Source of the DNA: Odobenus rosmarus divergens
Taxonomy: Eukaryota; Chordata; Mammalia; Carnivora; Odobenidae
Assembly: GCF_000321225.1 (NCBI RefSeq)
Contig: NW_004451510.1
Coordinates: 272,691-336,690 of the forward strand
DNA: 64,000 bases
Direction of reading: 5' to 3'
Shown here: positions 45,390 through 57,045 of the stretch, one piece after another
Layout: every line of letters begins with the position of its first letter
How positions within the stretch are numbered: position 1 is the first letter of the stretch
Notes under the pieces: generated by a model
Told to the model about the DNA's origin: nothing
Database searches by the model: none
Seen by the model: the letters and a program-made list of their open reading frames with translations, nothing else
Position numbers and translations under genes: made by a program

Positions 45390-45803
45390 TAGTGACTTGA
45401 GTAGTGGTCCCCGCAAAAGACATATATCCCTGGGAACTCTCATAATGTGATCTTATTTGGAATGAAAGTATTGGCAGATGTAATTAAGGTAAAGTTCTCA
45501 AGATGACACCTACCTGGATAGAATGGGATGGGCCCTAAATTCATTGATGGTGTCCTTATACAAAAGGGAGAAGACACAGAGAAGAAGGTCATGTGAAGAG
45601 CCAGGCAGACACTGGAGTGATGTAGCTATAAGTCAAGGAACATCAAGAATTGCTGGGAACCACCAGAAGGTATGAGGAGGAAAGGAAGGATCCTCCCCAA
45701 AGATCCCACAGAGACTTCTAGCCTCCAGAATTGTCAGAAAAAATTTCTGTTGTTTTGAGGCACCACCACATTTGTTATGATGGCAGCCCTAGGAAACTAA
45801 CAA
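45390..45803 (+). repeat. MLT1 solo LTR (older subfamily)
   Basis: GACATATATCCCTGGGAACT, GGCAGATGTAATTAAGGTA, ATTGATGGTGTCCTTATACA and AGCCTCCAGAATTGTCAGAA are MLT1 landmarks. It is more divergent than the other three copies. Confidence 0.82.
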
Positions 45804-46760
45804 GTTAATAGTTCCCCTTATCAGTATCAATAGGTGCCTGGGTTTGAATGATAAATTACATGATCACCCTTGTTCTCTAGGGGTCCTCTTTCTGTGCATT
45901 TTCCTCAGGCATCAAATGCCTAATCAATCTGCCCAAAATAACTGTGGCATATTAAAACTTACCTGCTCACCTATGAGGTAATTTTTTTTTGGTCTTCACA
46001 GGGTATGCCTGTCAGATCAGTCCCCCTTTTCTGTAGCTACTTGGTTCTATTAGCCCAAGTTTCATGGGCTCTTTCTGTGGCTTTGAAAGGATAACTCTCT
46101 GCTTGCCCTTAGAAAAACTGTCCAGAAGTTTCTCTTACTCTGCTTCTGTTCCTATTTCCAAAGACTATGCATTCTGTGCACAAACTTTCTTTAATGGATT
46201 TTAGCTCATTGTACTTGTGAAAGGCCTTTCAAATTTCCCTCCATTTCAGTTGAAATGTAAGTTACATTTCAATAGATTAATGGATTACAAGTCATTCCTT
46301 AGACTGCCTCATTTTATTACATTCCCATCTCTGTCTGGTTGAAGCCACAGTCTGTGGCTCTAAAATATTAAAAAGGCTACCATGAAACCATGTGATGGTA
46401 GATGACTCTAGGACCCTGGGGGAAAAAAACCCAGCGAGCCCCCCAATCTCTCTTATGTTTGCATTTAACCAAAAACAAGGTGAAGAGAATTCGGGGCAGC
46501 CAATCTAATGGTGCCTAAGTGTGCCTGACAGAACAATTCTAAGGTTAAATAATCTTTTGGTTCATAGCTCTGGCTGTGAACCAACACAAATAAGATAAAA
46601 CTATTTCACCTACTAAAAGACATGGAAACAGATGCTCTGTCTTTTGTGATGTAAGTTTCACCTTAAACTAAAATGTCTTTGCATTTCTCCCAGAAATTTG
46701 ACTGTTGACTAGTCCTTGGTCTTTTTTTTCCCTCTCTCTCTCTCCTCTTTGCTTTCTCCT
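45804..46760. other. No recognised feature; palindrome at 46250
   Basis: A pyrimidine-rich tract lies at about 46722-46760. The palindrome has its own entry. The rest is unrecognised. Confidence 0.45.
46250..46272. repeat. Perfect 11-base-arm palindrome
   Basis: TTGAAATGTAA and its exact inverse TTACATTTCAA are separated by a single G. Confidence 0.9.
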
Positions 46761-46764
46761 CATT

Positions 46765-47100
46765 CCTTTAGAAATCTCATTCAGTCTCATGGCTTAATGT
46801 CCCATGAATATACTGTTGACCCCCCAATTTATATTTCCTTCTCCAATCTTTCACTTAAACTCTAGAATCATATGTTCAACTACACTCAACACTTCAACTG
46901 AGATGTCTAATAAACTTCTCAAACTTGACACATTCAAAACTAAACTTCTGATCTTCCCCTCCAAACCTAGTCTACTCCATTAAATGGCCAGTCTATTCTA
47001 GTTTCCCAGGCTGAAAATCTTAGAGTCATCCTTAACTCTTTCTCCCTTTCCTATATCTTAGTGGTCAGGAAATCCTGTTGACTTTCACTTAAAACATATC
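46765..47100 (+). repeat. L2 LINE, part 1
   Basis: ATGTCTAATAAACTTCTCAA, ACACATTCAAAACTAAACTT, CTGATCTTCCCCTCCAAACC and TTAGAGTCATCCTTAACTC are sense L2. It continues on the other side of the SINE at 47121. Confidence 0.85.
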
Positions 47101-47120
47101 CCCAAATTGACCACTGTTTA

Positions 47121-47328
47121 AAAAAAAAAAATTTTTTTTTTTTTAGATTTTATTTATTTATTTGAGAGACAGAGACAGAGATAGTGAGAAAGAGCACAAG
47201 TGGGGAGGAGAGGGAGAAGCAGGCTCCCTGCAGAGCAAGGAGCCTGATGCGGGACTCGATCCTAGGACCCTGGGATCATGACCTGAGCCGAAGGCAGACG
47301 CTTAACCAACTGAGCCACCCAGGCACCC
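47121..47328 (-). mobile_element. CAN-SINE nested in L2, perfect TSD
   Basis: The direct repeat AAATTGACCACTGTTTA is at 47104-47120 and 47329-47345 with 17 of 17 bases matching. The SINE splits one continuous L2 copy. Confidence 0.96.
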
Positions 47329-47345
47329 AAATTGACCACTGTTTA

Positions 47346-47955
47346 CTACCTCCATTTTCATGACGTTGGTCCAAGTTACTGTCATGTCTCATCTGTAAAA
47401 ACATGTAGCAGCCTTCTAGCTGGTCTCCTTACTTCCACCTTTGCCCATGTGTTCTGTTCTTAAGCAGCAGCCAAAGGTGTTTACAAACATAATTCAGTTT
47501 AGGAAGTCCTTGGGTGAATTCACAGCTCACTCAGGCAAATCTGCACAATGGTAAGGAGGTCCCTGCATTGTTCTTCCTCCCTCATACTTCCCTGACCTCT
47601 CTAGTACTCTCCTCTTTGCTTACTTGTCCCAGCCTCACTGGTCTCATTGCCATTCCCCTTCCTCCCCCTTTTTAAAGCTGTTCCCTCTGCCTGGACTGCT
47701 CTTCTACCCCATTTCCCTCAGAGCTGCATGGCTCACTCTACTACCTCCTTCCAGTGTTTGCTCTAATAGAAGTTTTCAGTGTGGCCTAGCTTGACCAAGT
47801 CATTTATCTTGGAAACACTCCTCTGAGCTCTGGAATTTCTAATCTTCCTCTTCTTCTTTTATCCTTCGCTCACTGGTGTATTCCAAAAGTTTAGAGCAGT
47901 GTGTGCTACTTAGTAGGTCTTTATGAAATATTTGTGCATCTGAATAAATGAATGA
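47346..47955 (+). repeat. L2 LINE, part 2
   Basis: TTCTAGCTGGTCTCCTTACT, CTGTTCCCTCTGCCTGGACT, GCTCTTCTACCCC, GCTACTTAGTAGGTCTTTAT and GAATAAATGAATGAATG run to the L2 3' terminus. Confidence 0.88.
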
Positions 47956-50189
47956 ATGTTGATATAATCCCTGCTAAAGGCACACATTGGCTAAATGAAA
48001 AATAAAAACCATTCAGGGTAATTTGTAGAGGCCCCCACAGCCCATGCCTGTTCAAAAATAGCTGCATAATCACCATAGAAGCTGCTCCAAATAGAGGCTT
48101 GAGTTTATGAAACAGTGAAGCTTAAAACCTAATTTTCCTGCCCTGATCGATCCAATAACCTTCTTGTCTCCATGGGTTCTTTCAGTCTCTGAATATCAGT
48201 GCTTACAGCTATCTATCCAGATTCCCAGTTGATTCATTAATTGGAAGTTTAATGAAACAATAAATAACATTCACTCTCGCCTTTCTGAGTTCAGAAATAA
48301 GGAATAGGTAAATGAATTAATTAGCTGGACATCAAAATATCAACTTTGCTTGTGGTAGAGGAGAAAGAAACTCAGGTCTGTGACTATAATCAGGTTCCTG
48401 GTGCATCCGCCATTCTTTTGTGCTTGTTCATTAATGAAGTCCACCACAGCTCTGTAGGTTGTGTAAGACTTCCACGTACTGAATCCTGAAGAAAGAGGCT
48501 TTATGTCTTGGTGTGTGGGGAGGGAGATTGGTTTGAAATAAAGATAAATATTATCTATCACTAGATGGAGACAATTGTAGGTAAAGAATGAGTCTTTCAG
48601 AATTTAAGTTTCCATAGTGTCCTTGGTGACATGAGCCAGCATAGTCCATCAAATAAGAGCATCACGTGAAGTCTCTCTGATCTTGATTTCTTTATTTTTC
48701 TATTTTTATATGGCTTCCAAAATGGAGAAGAGGAAAGGAAAGATAAAACTCCTGTCATCCACAAGCTAATTATTTTCTCCTCCTTCTCCTCATCCATCTT
48801 TCTCTCCTTCTTCTCTTCCACCTTTTTTATTCCCCTTTTGGATGGCAGTATTTTTCTTTTATGACCTAAGAAAAAGGGAACTGTAACTCTTGACTACCTG
48901 GATTTCCCTTTTCTTCCCTTTCCTTTGGTTCCCTTCCCTTCCCTCCCCAGGCCCCCTCCTCCCCTTCTGGCCTCTCCCTTCTTTTCTCTCCTCCATGTTC
49001 TCTCTGCTTGAATTTTGGATAGCTTTAATTTCTTCCACACTCCATGAGCCCAGATGTTTTAAAGTTCGTTGCAAAAAATTGTGTTTCCCATCATCTTTTC
49101 CTTGGATGATAAGTTCTAAAATTCTTGAGCCAATGAATCACTAGCTTATATAAATAAAGACCGGGAAAGCACACCATGACTGAGGCATTTTAATAGCTAT
49201 GGTAATTCCAGCAGCAAATGCTTTCTGTCACCTCTGCAGCTGACTGCTGCTTCAGATACCATTGGTCCATGAAATCATTTAAGATTCAGTTCCAAAGCAC
49301 AAGCACAGTTGATATTTCTAGACATGTTCCTGATATAAAAACATTCAGGGTATTTCATGTAAACATTTATGAAAGATTCAAAACATGTTAGCATTTTTAT
49401 GGTATCAGCAGTGATATTTATAATGTTACCAATATTCACAGATTGAGGAAATGTTTATCATAAAATGTTAAGCACACTATGGAACATCTATAAGGCTAAA
49501 CATCTGATAGCAAGAGACATAACTCTCCCCCTTCCTTCCACCTGATCCTCCCCCTGCATTTAAACCCCCACTCCCATTATAGGCTTAAAATTATGCATTG
49601 ACCCACCCCTTTCTCCACTCACCCCTACAAAGATATGGAACAGAGCTGACAAACTCGAATACCTACAGAACTCAGGAAGGTAATGTAAATCGGGAGAGAT
49701 GTTTGAATACAAGAAAACCAGTAGAACAAAGTTGATGATAAATAGTAAGTCCCTGCGGTGTCAGAGATGCAACAGGGAGTGGTAGAGATTGTGGTGTATT
49801 AGAACCCCCATGCCCTGTCTAAAGGGAACAGATACTCTGTGCATTGTTGCCTGGTGAGAATATATCCATGCATTTCCACATCTTCCAAAAGTTTCTGAAG
49901 AAGCTGGACTTTGGATATTGATATGGAATAGTCTATTACCCCAAATGCTAACAACTTACTCTAAATATTTACCAGTACTGGGTGGAACAAAGATCATCTG
50001 AAGAGTAGAACTGGCTCAAAAAACCTACAGTTTTATTATGGAACAATTGAAATCCAACATCTCTGACAATTCTATTGCTTTGCTATGGACTCCAAAGTCA
50101 TCAATTAGCTAATCAAGGAGAAGTAAAAATATGAAAGAAATAAGATTTAATGGGAACCTACTATGGTACCGGTAGAGTGCAAATTACTT
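47956..50189. other. 2.2 kb mostly unrecognised; polypyrimidine tracts
   Basis: Two CT-rich tracts lie at 48775-48830 and 48901-48995. The block at 49140-49440 is repeat-free. No exon was supported; short frames at 48340-49144 are chance, and several are made of the simple tracts. Confidence 0.45.
48901..48995. repeat. Polypyrimidine tract
   Basis: TTCCCTT / CCCTCC units dominate with few purine breaks. Confidence 0.85.
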
Positions 50190-50320
50190 CAATACCATTT
50201 AAGAAATATTGATTGAATACCTACTTCACACCAGACACTAGGTAAAATGCTTGGGACATACCACTGAACAAAACCGACAAAATCTCTAACCTCATTGAGT
50301 TCATTCTACCTACAGTTCTC
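50190..50320 (-). repeat. L2 3' end, antisense
   Basis: AAATATTGATTGAATACCTA, CACCAGACACTAGGTAAAAT, CACTGAACAAAACCGACAAA and TCTCTAACCTCATTGAGTTC match the antisense L2 3' end. Confidence 0.8.
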
Positions 50321-50567
50321 TTATTGAATACCATCTTCAATCCTGGAGGGAAGACTATTATTAACATCAATTTTTAGATGAGCCAGAAAGTGACGGAAAA
50401 CATGTTTAATCTCAATTTGGTGGAACCTCAAATCCTCATTTGTTCCCAACGCACCATATTCTATGCTAGTTTCCAGGAGAAGGGGAATGAGGAGATAGGG
50501 AGATGGCCTTCAAAATACGGTCTTTTGATGTTATTAAGGGAATGGGGTCTCACTGAGTTACAAACTA

Positions 50568-50925
50568 CGGTGGACCCTTGAACATTGTGGGGGTTAGGGG
50601 CACTGACCTCCCCACTCCCCCACCCCCTGTGAAGTCAAAATCTCATATAACTTTTCACTGTCCCAAAACTTAACTACTTAACTACTAACAGCCTACTGTT
50701 GACCAGAAGTCTTACTGATAACATAAGCAGTTGATTAACACATATTATGTATGTTATATGTATTTATACTATATTCTTAAAATAAAATAAGCTAGAAAAA
50801 GAAACTTATTAAGAAAATCATAAAAAAGAGAAAACACACTTACAGTCTTGTACTGTATTAATTGAAAAAAGTCCACGTGTAAGTGGACCTATGCAGTTCA
50901 AATCCATGTTATTCAAGGTCAACTA
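50568..50925. mobile_element. TcMar-Tigger non-autonomous DNA transposon (Tigger2/MER8-like)
   Basis: The left end reads GGTGGACCCTTGAACATT and the right end, in reverse complement, AGTTGACCTTGAATAACA, forming diverged terminal inverted repeats. TA dinucleotides flank both ends (50566-50567, 50926-50927), as expected for Tc1/mariner integration. The inner part is AT-rich with no transposase frame. Confidence 0.82.
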
Positions 50926-50954
50926 TACATCTCACAATGGTAGTATCAGTAGCA

Positions 50955-51190
50955 ATATCAGCACACATTTATTATGCTTATTCTTGGCTAAGCACTGTGC
51001 TAAAGTATTTTTCATATATTAAGTTTTACTGAAATGGTATTATTAGGTAACAGCTATTACTCTCATTTTAGAGATAAGGTAACTGAGGCTTAAAAAGAAA
51101 AAAAAATCTACTCAGGATCACACAGATAATCAATGGTAGAAATCCAATCCAAGCTCAGATCTGTCCTGATCCAAACCTTGTACTCTAAAG
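50955..51190 (-). repeat. MIR SINE, antisense
   Basis: CTAAGCACTGTGCTAAAGTA, AGAGATAAGGTAACTGAGGC and GGATCACACAGATAATCAAT match antisense MIR. Confidence 0.88.
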
Positions 51191-51799
51191 CCCAGCTCTA
51201 CTCTGAGTCTCATAATCAGTCCTTTTGAGATCAGCAGACAGTGGAGTGAAAAGTTAGACACTAGCAAGCAAGTTTGATATCCTTGTTGTATCATTACCCA
51301 TTGGCAAGAAAACCCATGGCAAGGGTCCTTTCTTAAGGAGTGTGGTCAGAGATTTGAACTCAGCCCTACTCAACATGGAAAGCATAGTAGCAGGAAAACA
51401 AAACCCTTCTTCCCTCTGCTCCAAGTCCTTAGGCCACAGGCTGCCTCAGCGGATTTGGCTGTTGTCCATCCCTGTGCATTCTCTTACTGATAGAGCTGAC
51501 CATCTCAGGAAATTCAGTAGGTCACGTAGACATCAAAATAATAAGCCCACCAAGCCAATGTAGATGAGAGAAGTCATGATGCAGACTAGTCACATTAAAG
51601 CCACCTGTTCTTTGCATAATATACACACAGCTAATAATTATTACCAAATAATTTCCCTCTAATTTGAACAAAGCTCGGAAAATATTTGGGCTATTTATAC
51701 ATACAAGGCTTCTCCTTTTCAAGTATTTATGAACACGCATTGAGTTTTATAGATTATAGAGTAAACTCTTTATCTTCTCTCACAAACTGTTTCTTGTTT
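51191..51799. other. No recognised feature
   Basis: Nothing recognised in this stretch. Confidence 0.4.
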
Positions 51800-52150
51800 T
51801 CTGTTTTTCCCTTGGTCAATTCACCTAGTCACCCAAGCTACAAATTTGAGTTATTTTAACTTTCTCTCTACTTTATCCCATAATCATCAAGGCCTATCTA
51901 AGTACCTCTGAAATTTTTCAGAATCTCTTGTTCTTTTTCATTTTTTTCTGTCTTTGCCATAGATTAGTCTTATAATCAACTGCTTGGACACTTATGATAG
52001 CCTCCATACTGGTTTGCCTGCTATCACTTTTTTCAATTTTGCTGGTTTCAAGACATCTTAGAATACGATTATTCTGTTCTATCAGGACCCTTCAAGAGAA
52101 ACTTATGGTCTATAGAATAAAGTTCAAACTTCTTTACCATGCATAATGTT
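51800..52150 (+). repeat. L2 LINE, sense
   Basis: TTGAGTTATTTTAACTTTC, AATCATCAAGGCCTATCTAA, GCCTCCATACTGGTTTGCCT and TAGAATAAAGTTCAAACTTC follow sense L2. Confidence 0.75.
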
Positions 52151-52151
52151 T

Positions 52152-52330
52152 AAGTTCATTTATTCATTCAAACTTTTATTAAGCTTCTACTGCTTACTTC
52201 CTAGAGGAAAAATTATAAGAAACAAACAAGGATAATTTCTTGCCACTGATGGAAACTACTTAGAGTATAGTGAAGGAGTTGTATATGTAAGGACATACAA
52301 TAAGTATAATAGGCATTAGTTAGAGTTTGT
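52152..52330 (-). repeat. L2 3' end, antisense
   Basis: TTCATTTATTCATTCAAACT, TTTATTAAGCTTCTACTGCT and AGAAACAAACAAGGATAATT match antisense L2. It abuts the sense L2 copy, so two L2 pieces face each other. Confidence 0.65.
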
Positions 52331-52439
52331 TTGAGATGGTATAAAGGTTTAATGAGGGAGTGGTTAATTAATTCCTGTAGGGTATATCTGTTGGTTGACT
52401 TTATAGCATCCCTTCCATACTTTTCCATAATTCCACATC

Positions 52440-52810
52440 ATTCTGCTCTTGGTTTTAGTCACAGAAGGTGTGATATAGATTAAACCAATTAGTGTTTTCC
52501 TTGCCCCTGGTCTCAGCCAGTGGTTTAGGGATGGACTTGTGAATTTGGCTGGTCAAACAAAAATGAGTGTTGGGACTTTTCAGGAAACTGTGGGTCAGGG
52601 ATGCTCTGTTTCTTTCTGGACTAAAAGCATGATAACCTAGGACTCACTGGCAGCCATTTGGAAAAGAAGATGGGAACCAAGGCCAGGATGAAGCCAACAC
52701 TATGAAAAAGAACAAAAAGATGATAAGAAATGTATCTTTGATGATGCTGTTGAGCTGAGGGATCAAGTATTAAACTCTGCCCTAATTCTGAACTTTTTAG
52801 TTATAAGTCT
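52440..52810 (+). repeat. Unclassified old interspersed repeat
   Basis: TAAACCAATTAGTGTTTTCC, GACTTTTCAGGAAACTGTGG, CACTGGCAGCCATTTGG and CTGAACTTTTTAGTTATAAG look like a known dispersed mammalian repeat that I cannot name. Confidence 0.4.
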
Positions 52811-53329
52811 CTTTATTGTTTAACCAAGATTATATATGATTTTGCTCCCAGTTTTTAATTCCTTTTCTCTTGGAAACTACTGGAAACCTTACTTCTGCAG
52901 TTTAAAGAAGGTCCCATATCTGGTCTGGATTCCTCCTTGTGAGGCCTACGTTAGTCTTGTCAGCTATGTTCTTATGTGTTGAAATGTCTGCTTTTTGCTT
53001 TAGGACTGTCATTATTAAGACCAGTCTCTCTCTCTCCCTTTCTCTCTTCCTCTCTCCCTTTAAGCACATGCTCTTTCAAATGGACTGTGCTGTTTGTGCC
53101 TCCCCAAAATTAATTCCTCACAATTTATCTTTGGGAAACCACCCCCTCTTTTGTTCTTAGTCTGTATAATGTAAGTTTCTATGAGTGTAACCTATGGCTC
53201 TAGGAAATAGCACAAAACCTATGCTTGGTTAATGAGCTCACTGTATTTCTCTGGTTACAAATATTAGGTTAGCAGGGGATCTGTGGCCAAGTCTGGTCAA
53301 TCTAAATGAATAAGCACCATCTCTGGTGT
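52811..53329. other. No recognised feature; CT tract
   Basis: A CT-rich tract lies at 53024-53060. The rest is unrecognised. Confidence 0.4.
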
Positions 53330-54110
53330 ATTAGTCAAGGCTCAGTCGGGAAACAGATATACATAATAATTTGAACAGGAAGATTGACTATAAGGAATTA
53401 CTAATGATTTACAAGGAACTAACTAAAAAGGGATAAAAGAGAAATCTAAATATCCTAGGGCTGAGGGAGGATATCTAAGGAAGTAACAAACTTGGTAGGT
53501 GGGAAGTTCTCACCAAGGCCAAGATTCAGACCCCAGTGGAGAGGATGTGATTGTAGATACTGGATGGTGGAGAGGTTCCTTAGGTTGCTGACAAGAGCTG
53601 CCTCACAGTTGGTGGGACATCAACAGTAAGCAGAGAACCACCAGTTGGGAGTGGCATGAAATTCACCAGGAAGCTGCCTATATAGGAGTTGCTATGGAAC
53701 CTGCTAGAAATTAAGCTGAAATAGCGTGGAGGTGGGGTTTTAGAGCCCAATGGAGACACTGGGAAGCCATCACCAAGAAGCTGATAGTAAGATAGTAAAT
53801 AAGGCACCTATAGAGCTCACTCTGAAGAAGCCCACTCTGTCACTCCCAGAGCTTGCCTGGAAGCTGCCCAAAGGGATTTGTTCTATGGATCTCACTGCTG
53901 GGAAGCCACCTAAGGAGGTGGGCTTTACTGAGTGTCCTACAGCTCAGCACAACACAATAGCAGCAAGAAAAAAACAAGCATGCTGGAATCAGGAAGAGAA
54001 ACCCTTTACTTTTCCAGTGTCCCTCCAGCACCTTCTACTGACAAATCTTAACATCATTTTAGCTGGAAAGGGAAACATGTACCAATTATCACAAGAAAGG
54101 CAATGAAGGC
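53330..54110 (+). repeat. Unclassified old LTR-like repeat
   Basis: The left end GTGTATTAGTCAAGGCTCAG and GGAAACAGATATACATAATA, with CACTCTGTCACTCCCAGAGC further on, resemble a dispersed mammalian LTR or DNA element. The family was not identified. Confidence 0.4.
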
Positions 54111-54382
54111 TGAATTTGTAGGTGAGAGACAATAAATTGCTAACTGGCACATCTGGGATTTTTATTTCAATACTAAAAAGGAGATGCTCTCCAGTGTCTA
54201 CTGATGAACATTCAGAGCAAAATGGCAGTGATTTTGCCACCAGGAGGTAAAAGTTCACCTTAGAATAAAGCCAGCACAGAAATAAGCAAAGTTGAGATAT
54301 GAAGAGAGGCAAGTTGGTTACAACATTGTTTGGGTGCCTGGATCCATCCATGCCTTCAGTCCACAGTGGGGGGGGCAAAATA

Positions 54383-54849
54383 TGTGACCCCAAAATATGC
54401 CATGTGGCAGGTGGATTATTTTGAGCTGAAGGCCATCAAGACCTAGCAGACTCAAGAAAAACTTTTACCTTCTTTAACTAACTACTTGAAAGAATTTAGA
54501 CAGAAGGCCTGGCCCAGAAAGAGAGCTATTAACCAAAAATAACTTTTTATCTGAAAGACCTATCTGTATAGAGGGGCAAACATCTAATTACCAAACATTT
54601 GTTCTTCTTATCATTTTGTGAATTCCCCTCCTCCTCTTTGAATCCCCAAGACTCTATCTTATTCCTTACCTCAGGAGGGCATGTAAGCCTGGATTGACCT
54701 ATTTGTCATGGGGTCTCATATTCTTATGGGACTCCCACAGGAGCATAATTAAGTTTGTTTTTTCTGTTAATCTATCTTATGTCAACTTAATTAATAGACC
54801 AGCCAAAATAACCTGGAATGGAAGAACAGAAACGTTTTCCTCCCCTACA
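54383..54849 (+). repeat. Solo LTR, endogenous retrovirus-type, family not named
   Basis: The copy starts TGTGACCCCAAAATATGCC and ends TTTTCCTCCCCTACA, so it has TG...CA ends. AAATA before and ACATA after are a plausible 5-base duplication with one mismatch. Inside are AGACTCAAGAAAAACTTTTA and TTAATCTATCTTATGTCAAC. No gag, pol or env sequence is adjacent, so this is a solo LTR. Confidence 0.6.
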
Positions 54850-56595
54850 ACATACACTTGGACTTTTTAGTTATAAAGCTGTTAAAATTTTTCCGCTAAC
54901 TAACCAGTTTGAGCTGCATTTAAATGTCTTACAGTCTAAAGCTTGCTGATCAAATCTTCAATAAATCCTCAAGCATTCAGATCAGGTCAGTGTTGTCTTT
55001 TTAATCTGCATGTATTGTCTCTCATTCTCCGACTCTGGTTCCCTGGTACATCATCCCAGATACTGCAGTGATGTAGGATCTGAAAGCTTCATTAGTGTAG
55101 GGAATCTTCTTGAACTTAAAATAAATGCCACATTTGCAAAGCACCATAAAACTTCCTATGGAGCATCCTCAGGCTTCCTGTGTCACGCCCTTTGCAGGTG
55201 TATCTCAGGTTGTTACAGTTCAATCTTTTCATATGCAGTATCATATTAATTACAATGGAACAAACGGATTGAAAAGGGTTGAGTGACAGTGATGGAGTGG
55301 AGTTCTTAATGAGGGAATCCAGGTTTGAGAGCCTTAACATTTATTTTCCAGATTTGGGGTAATTCCTGGCTGGATGAAGTCTTAGAGGGAGGCAAGATAC
55401 TCAACAAAACCCAAAGTATTACCTGCCCTTTTCTGAACTGAATGATTTCAATGTGAAAAATGAATGAATAGCTGTAATGTGGTCCCATAAACTTAAATGG
55501 TCATAATTTAAGAAATTGAATTGGTTTTGATGGGTACTCTTTTCTACTGCTGTTGAAAGGTAATTTGCCTGAAAGTCAAAGACAAGGGGAGAGAATTTTG
55601 TTGAACACACGAGGAATGGTTTCCAGATGAACCATTTGCTCTGCTCCATGATCTCAGTGCCCTCAACCGAGGCTGAAGTTGTATCAATAGCAATCACTCG
55701 TGTAATCTGACAGGGGAGGGATTGCCTGATGGAGAATATTTCCAAACACACGATAGCCCAGAAACTGCTCTCAAATAACCTGGCACTGTTCCCAGAGATG
55801 ACAGCCTCTATTATATATATCTTTGTAAGAAAAGATTTTTGCATTTCTCATATTCCACAAATTTAGTCCAAGTTAGAAGGTTTGCAGCAGAACAGAACTT
55901 GATGTTGGAAGAGACAATAGACTTGAAATGCTCATCTCATTGATCTTGACAATTTTCAACCTTTTCCAGCTTATTCTACATGAGATTCTGGCCTGACATA
56001 GGGTTTGAATGTGAACAAGGAGTATGAAAAGGAGAAAAAAAGAGTGACAGAAATGAAGAAGAGCCATTGGAGAATCTTCTTTCAAAGTCGGGAACTCGAC
56101 ACAGTGAAGATGACTGGAGAATCAATGTCTTCTTCCCTGAGAGTCTTCTATTTTTAGAAAGAGAATCAGGGTGTGAATCTAAGCTAAATGTTCACCTTGA
56201 GAATTCTGAATCACCAGGGTAGATTATTGGGAGTCCTCTTTCATGAAGGACCATAGACCTTCTAGGGCAAGCAATGCATATTCCAAGATTTGAGCCCAGA
56301 GATCTCTAGTGGAAGATAAGTGGTTTCCCCAATTTGTTGGAAAACAAAGTTTCCATTTTTTTTCAGAGGGCAGAAAATTCTTCCTGAGGAAAGAGTGGTC
56401 TAAAAGATACACAACTAACACAGGAAGGATGTGCTAGCTGATGTTTCACATAAGCATGGGCCCTCAGGGAGCTTGTTCTAACTTCTTGGAAAAGGGTGAT
56501 CTTTAAATTGCATCTTTAAAAGAATCAGTTGGCCTTTGGAAGACCCAAGAGAATCATAATAATTGACAAGTTTACCTACCACCGTAGATCAGAAA
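54850..56595. other. 1.7 kb without recognised features
   Basis: A 141-codon minus-strand frame (55419-55844) is the longest in this part. It shows no domain, and I treat it as chance. Confidence 0.45.
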
Positions 56596-56599
56596 ATTT

Positions 56600-57045
56600 C
56601 TGCTCACTTTATTTGTAATATCCAAAACTAGGAATAGTCCAACTGTCTATTATTAGATGAATAGATAAAAATAAATTATAGTATATCCTTCAAATGGAAT
56701 ACTATTAAGCAACAAAACCAAATGAGATAGTGATACAGGTAACAAACAATATGGATGAACTTCCAAACAATTTCCCTGATTACACTTATAAAAACTATGG
56801 AAATGCAAACAAATCTATAGTGACAGGAAACAGTTAAATAATTACTTCAATATTTGGGGAGATCAAAAAAGGATGGGAAAGAGCAATTACAAAGGGGCAT
56901 AAGGAAATTTTGGGTGATGATGCATATGTTCACTGTTCTGATTGTGGTGCTTGTTTTAGGGGTATATACCTGTGAGACATATCCAATTGTACACTTCAAA
57001 TTTTGTATGCTAATTATGTCTCAGTAAAGCTGTAAAACATACAAA
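56600..57045 (+). repeat. Old L1 (L1M-type) 3' end
   Basis: TTGTAATATCCAAAACTAGG, GAATACTATTAAGCAACAAA, AACAATATGGATGAACTTCC, CAATTGTACACTTCAAATTT and ATTATGTCTCAGTAAAGCTG run to the L1M terminus. Confidence 0.87.

Noticed and set aside
48340..49144. Small frames rich in Lys/Glu or Ser/Pro
   Set aside because: The 48597-49144 frames are largely translations of the polypyrimidine/polypurine tracts; the 48340-48561 frame has no recognisable motif.
55419..55844. 141-codon minus-strand frame
   Set aside because: No recognisable motif and no exon-like flanks. A length near this is expected by chance in 64 kb.
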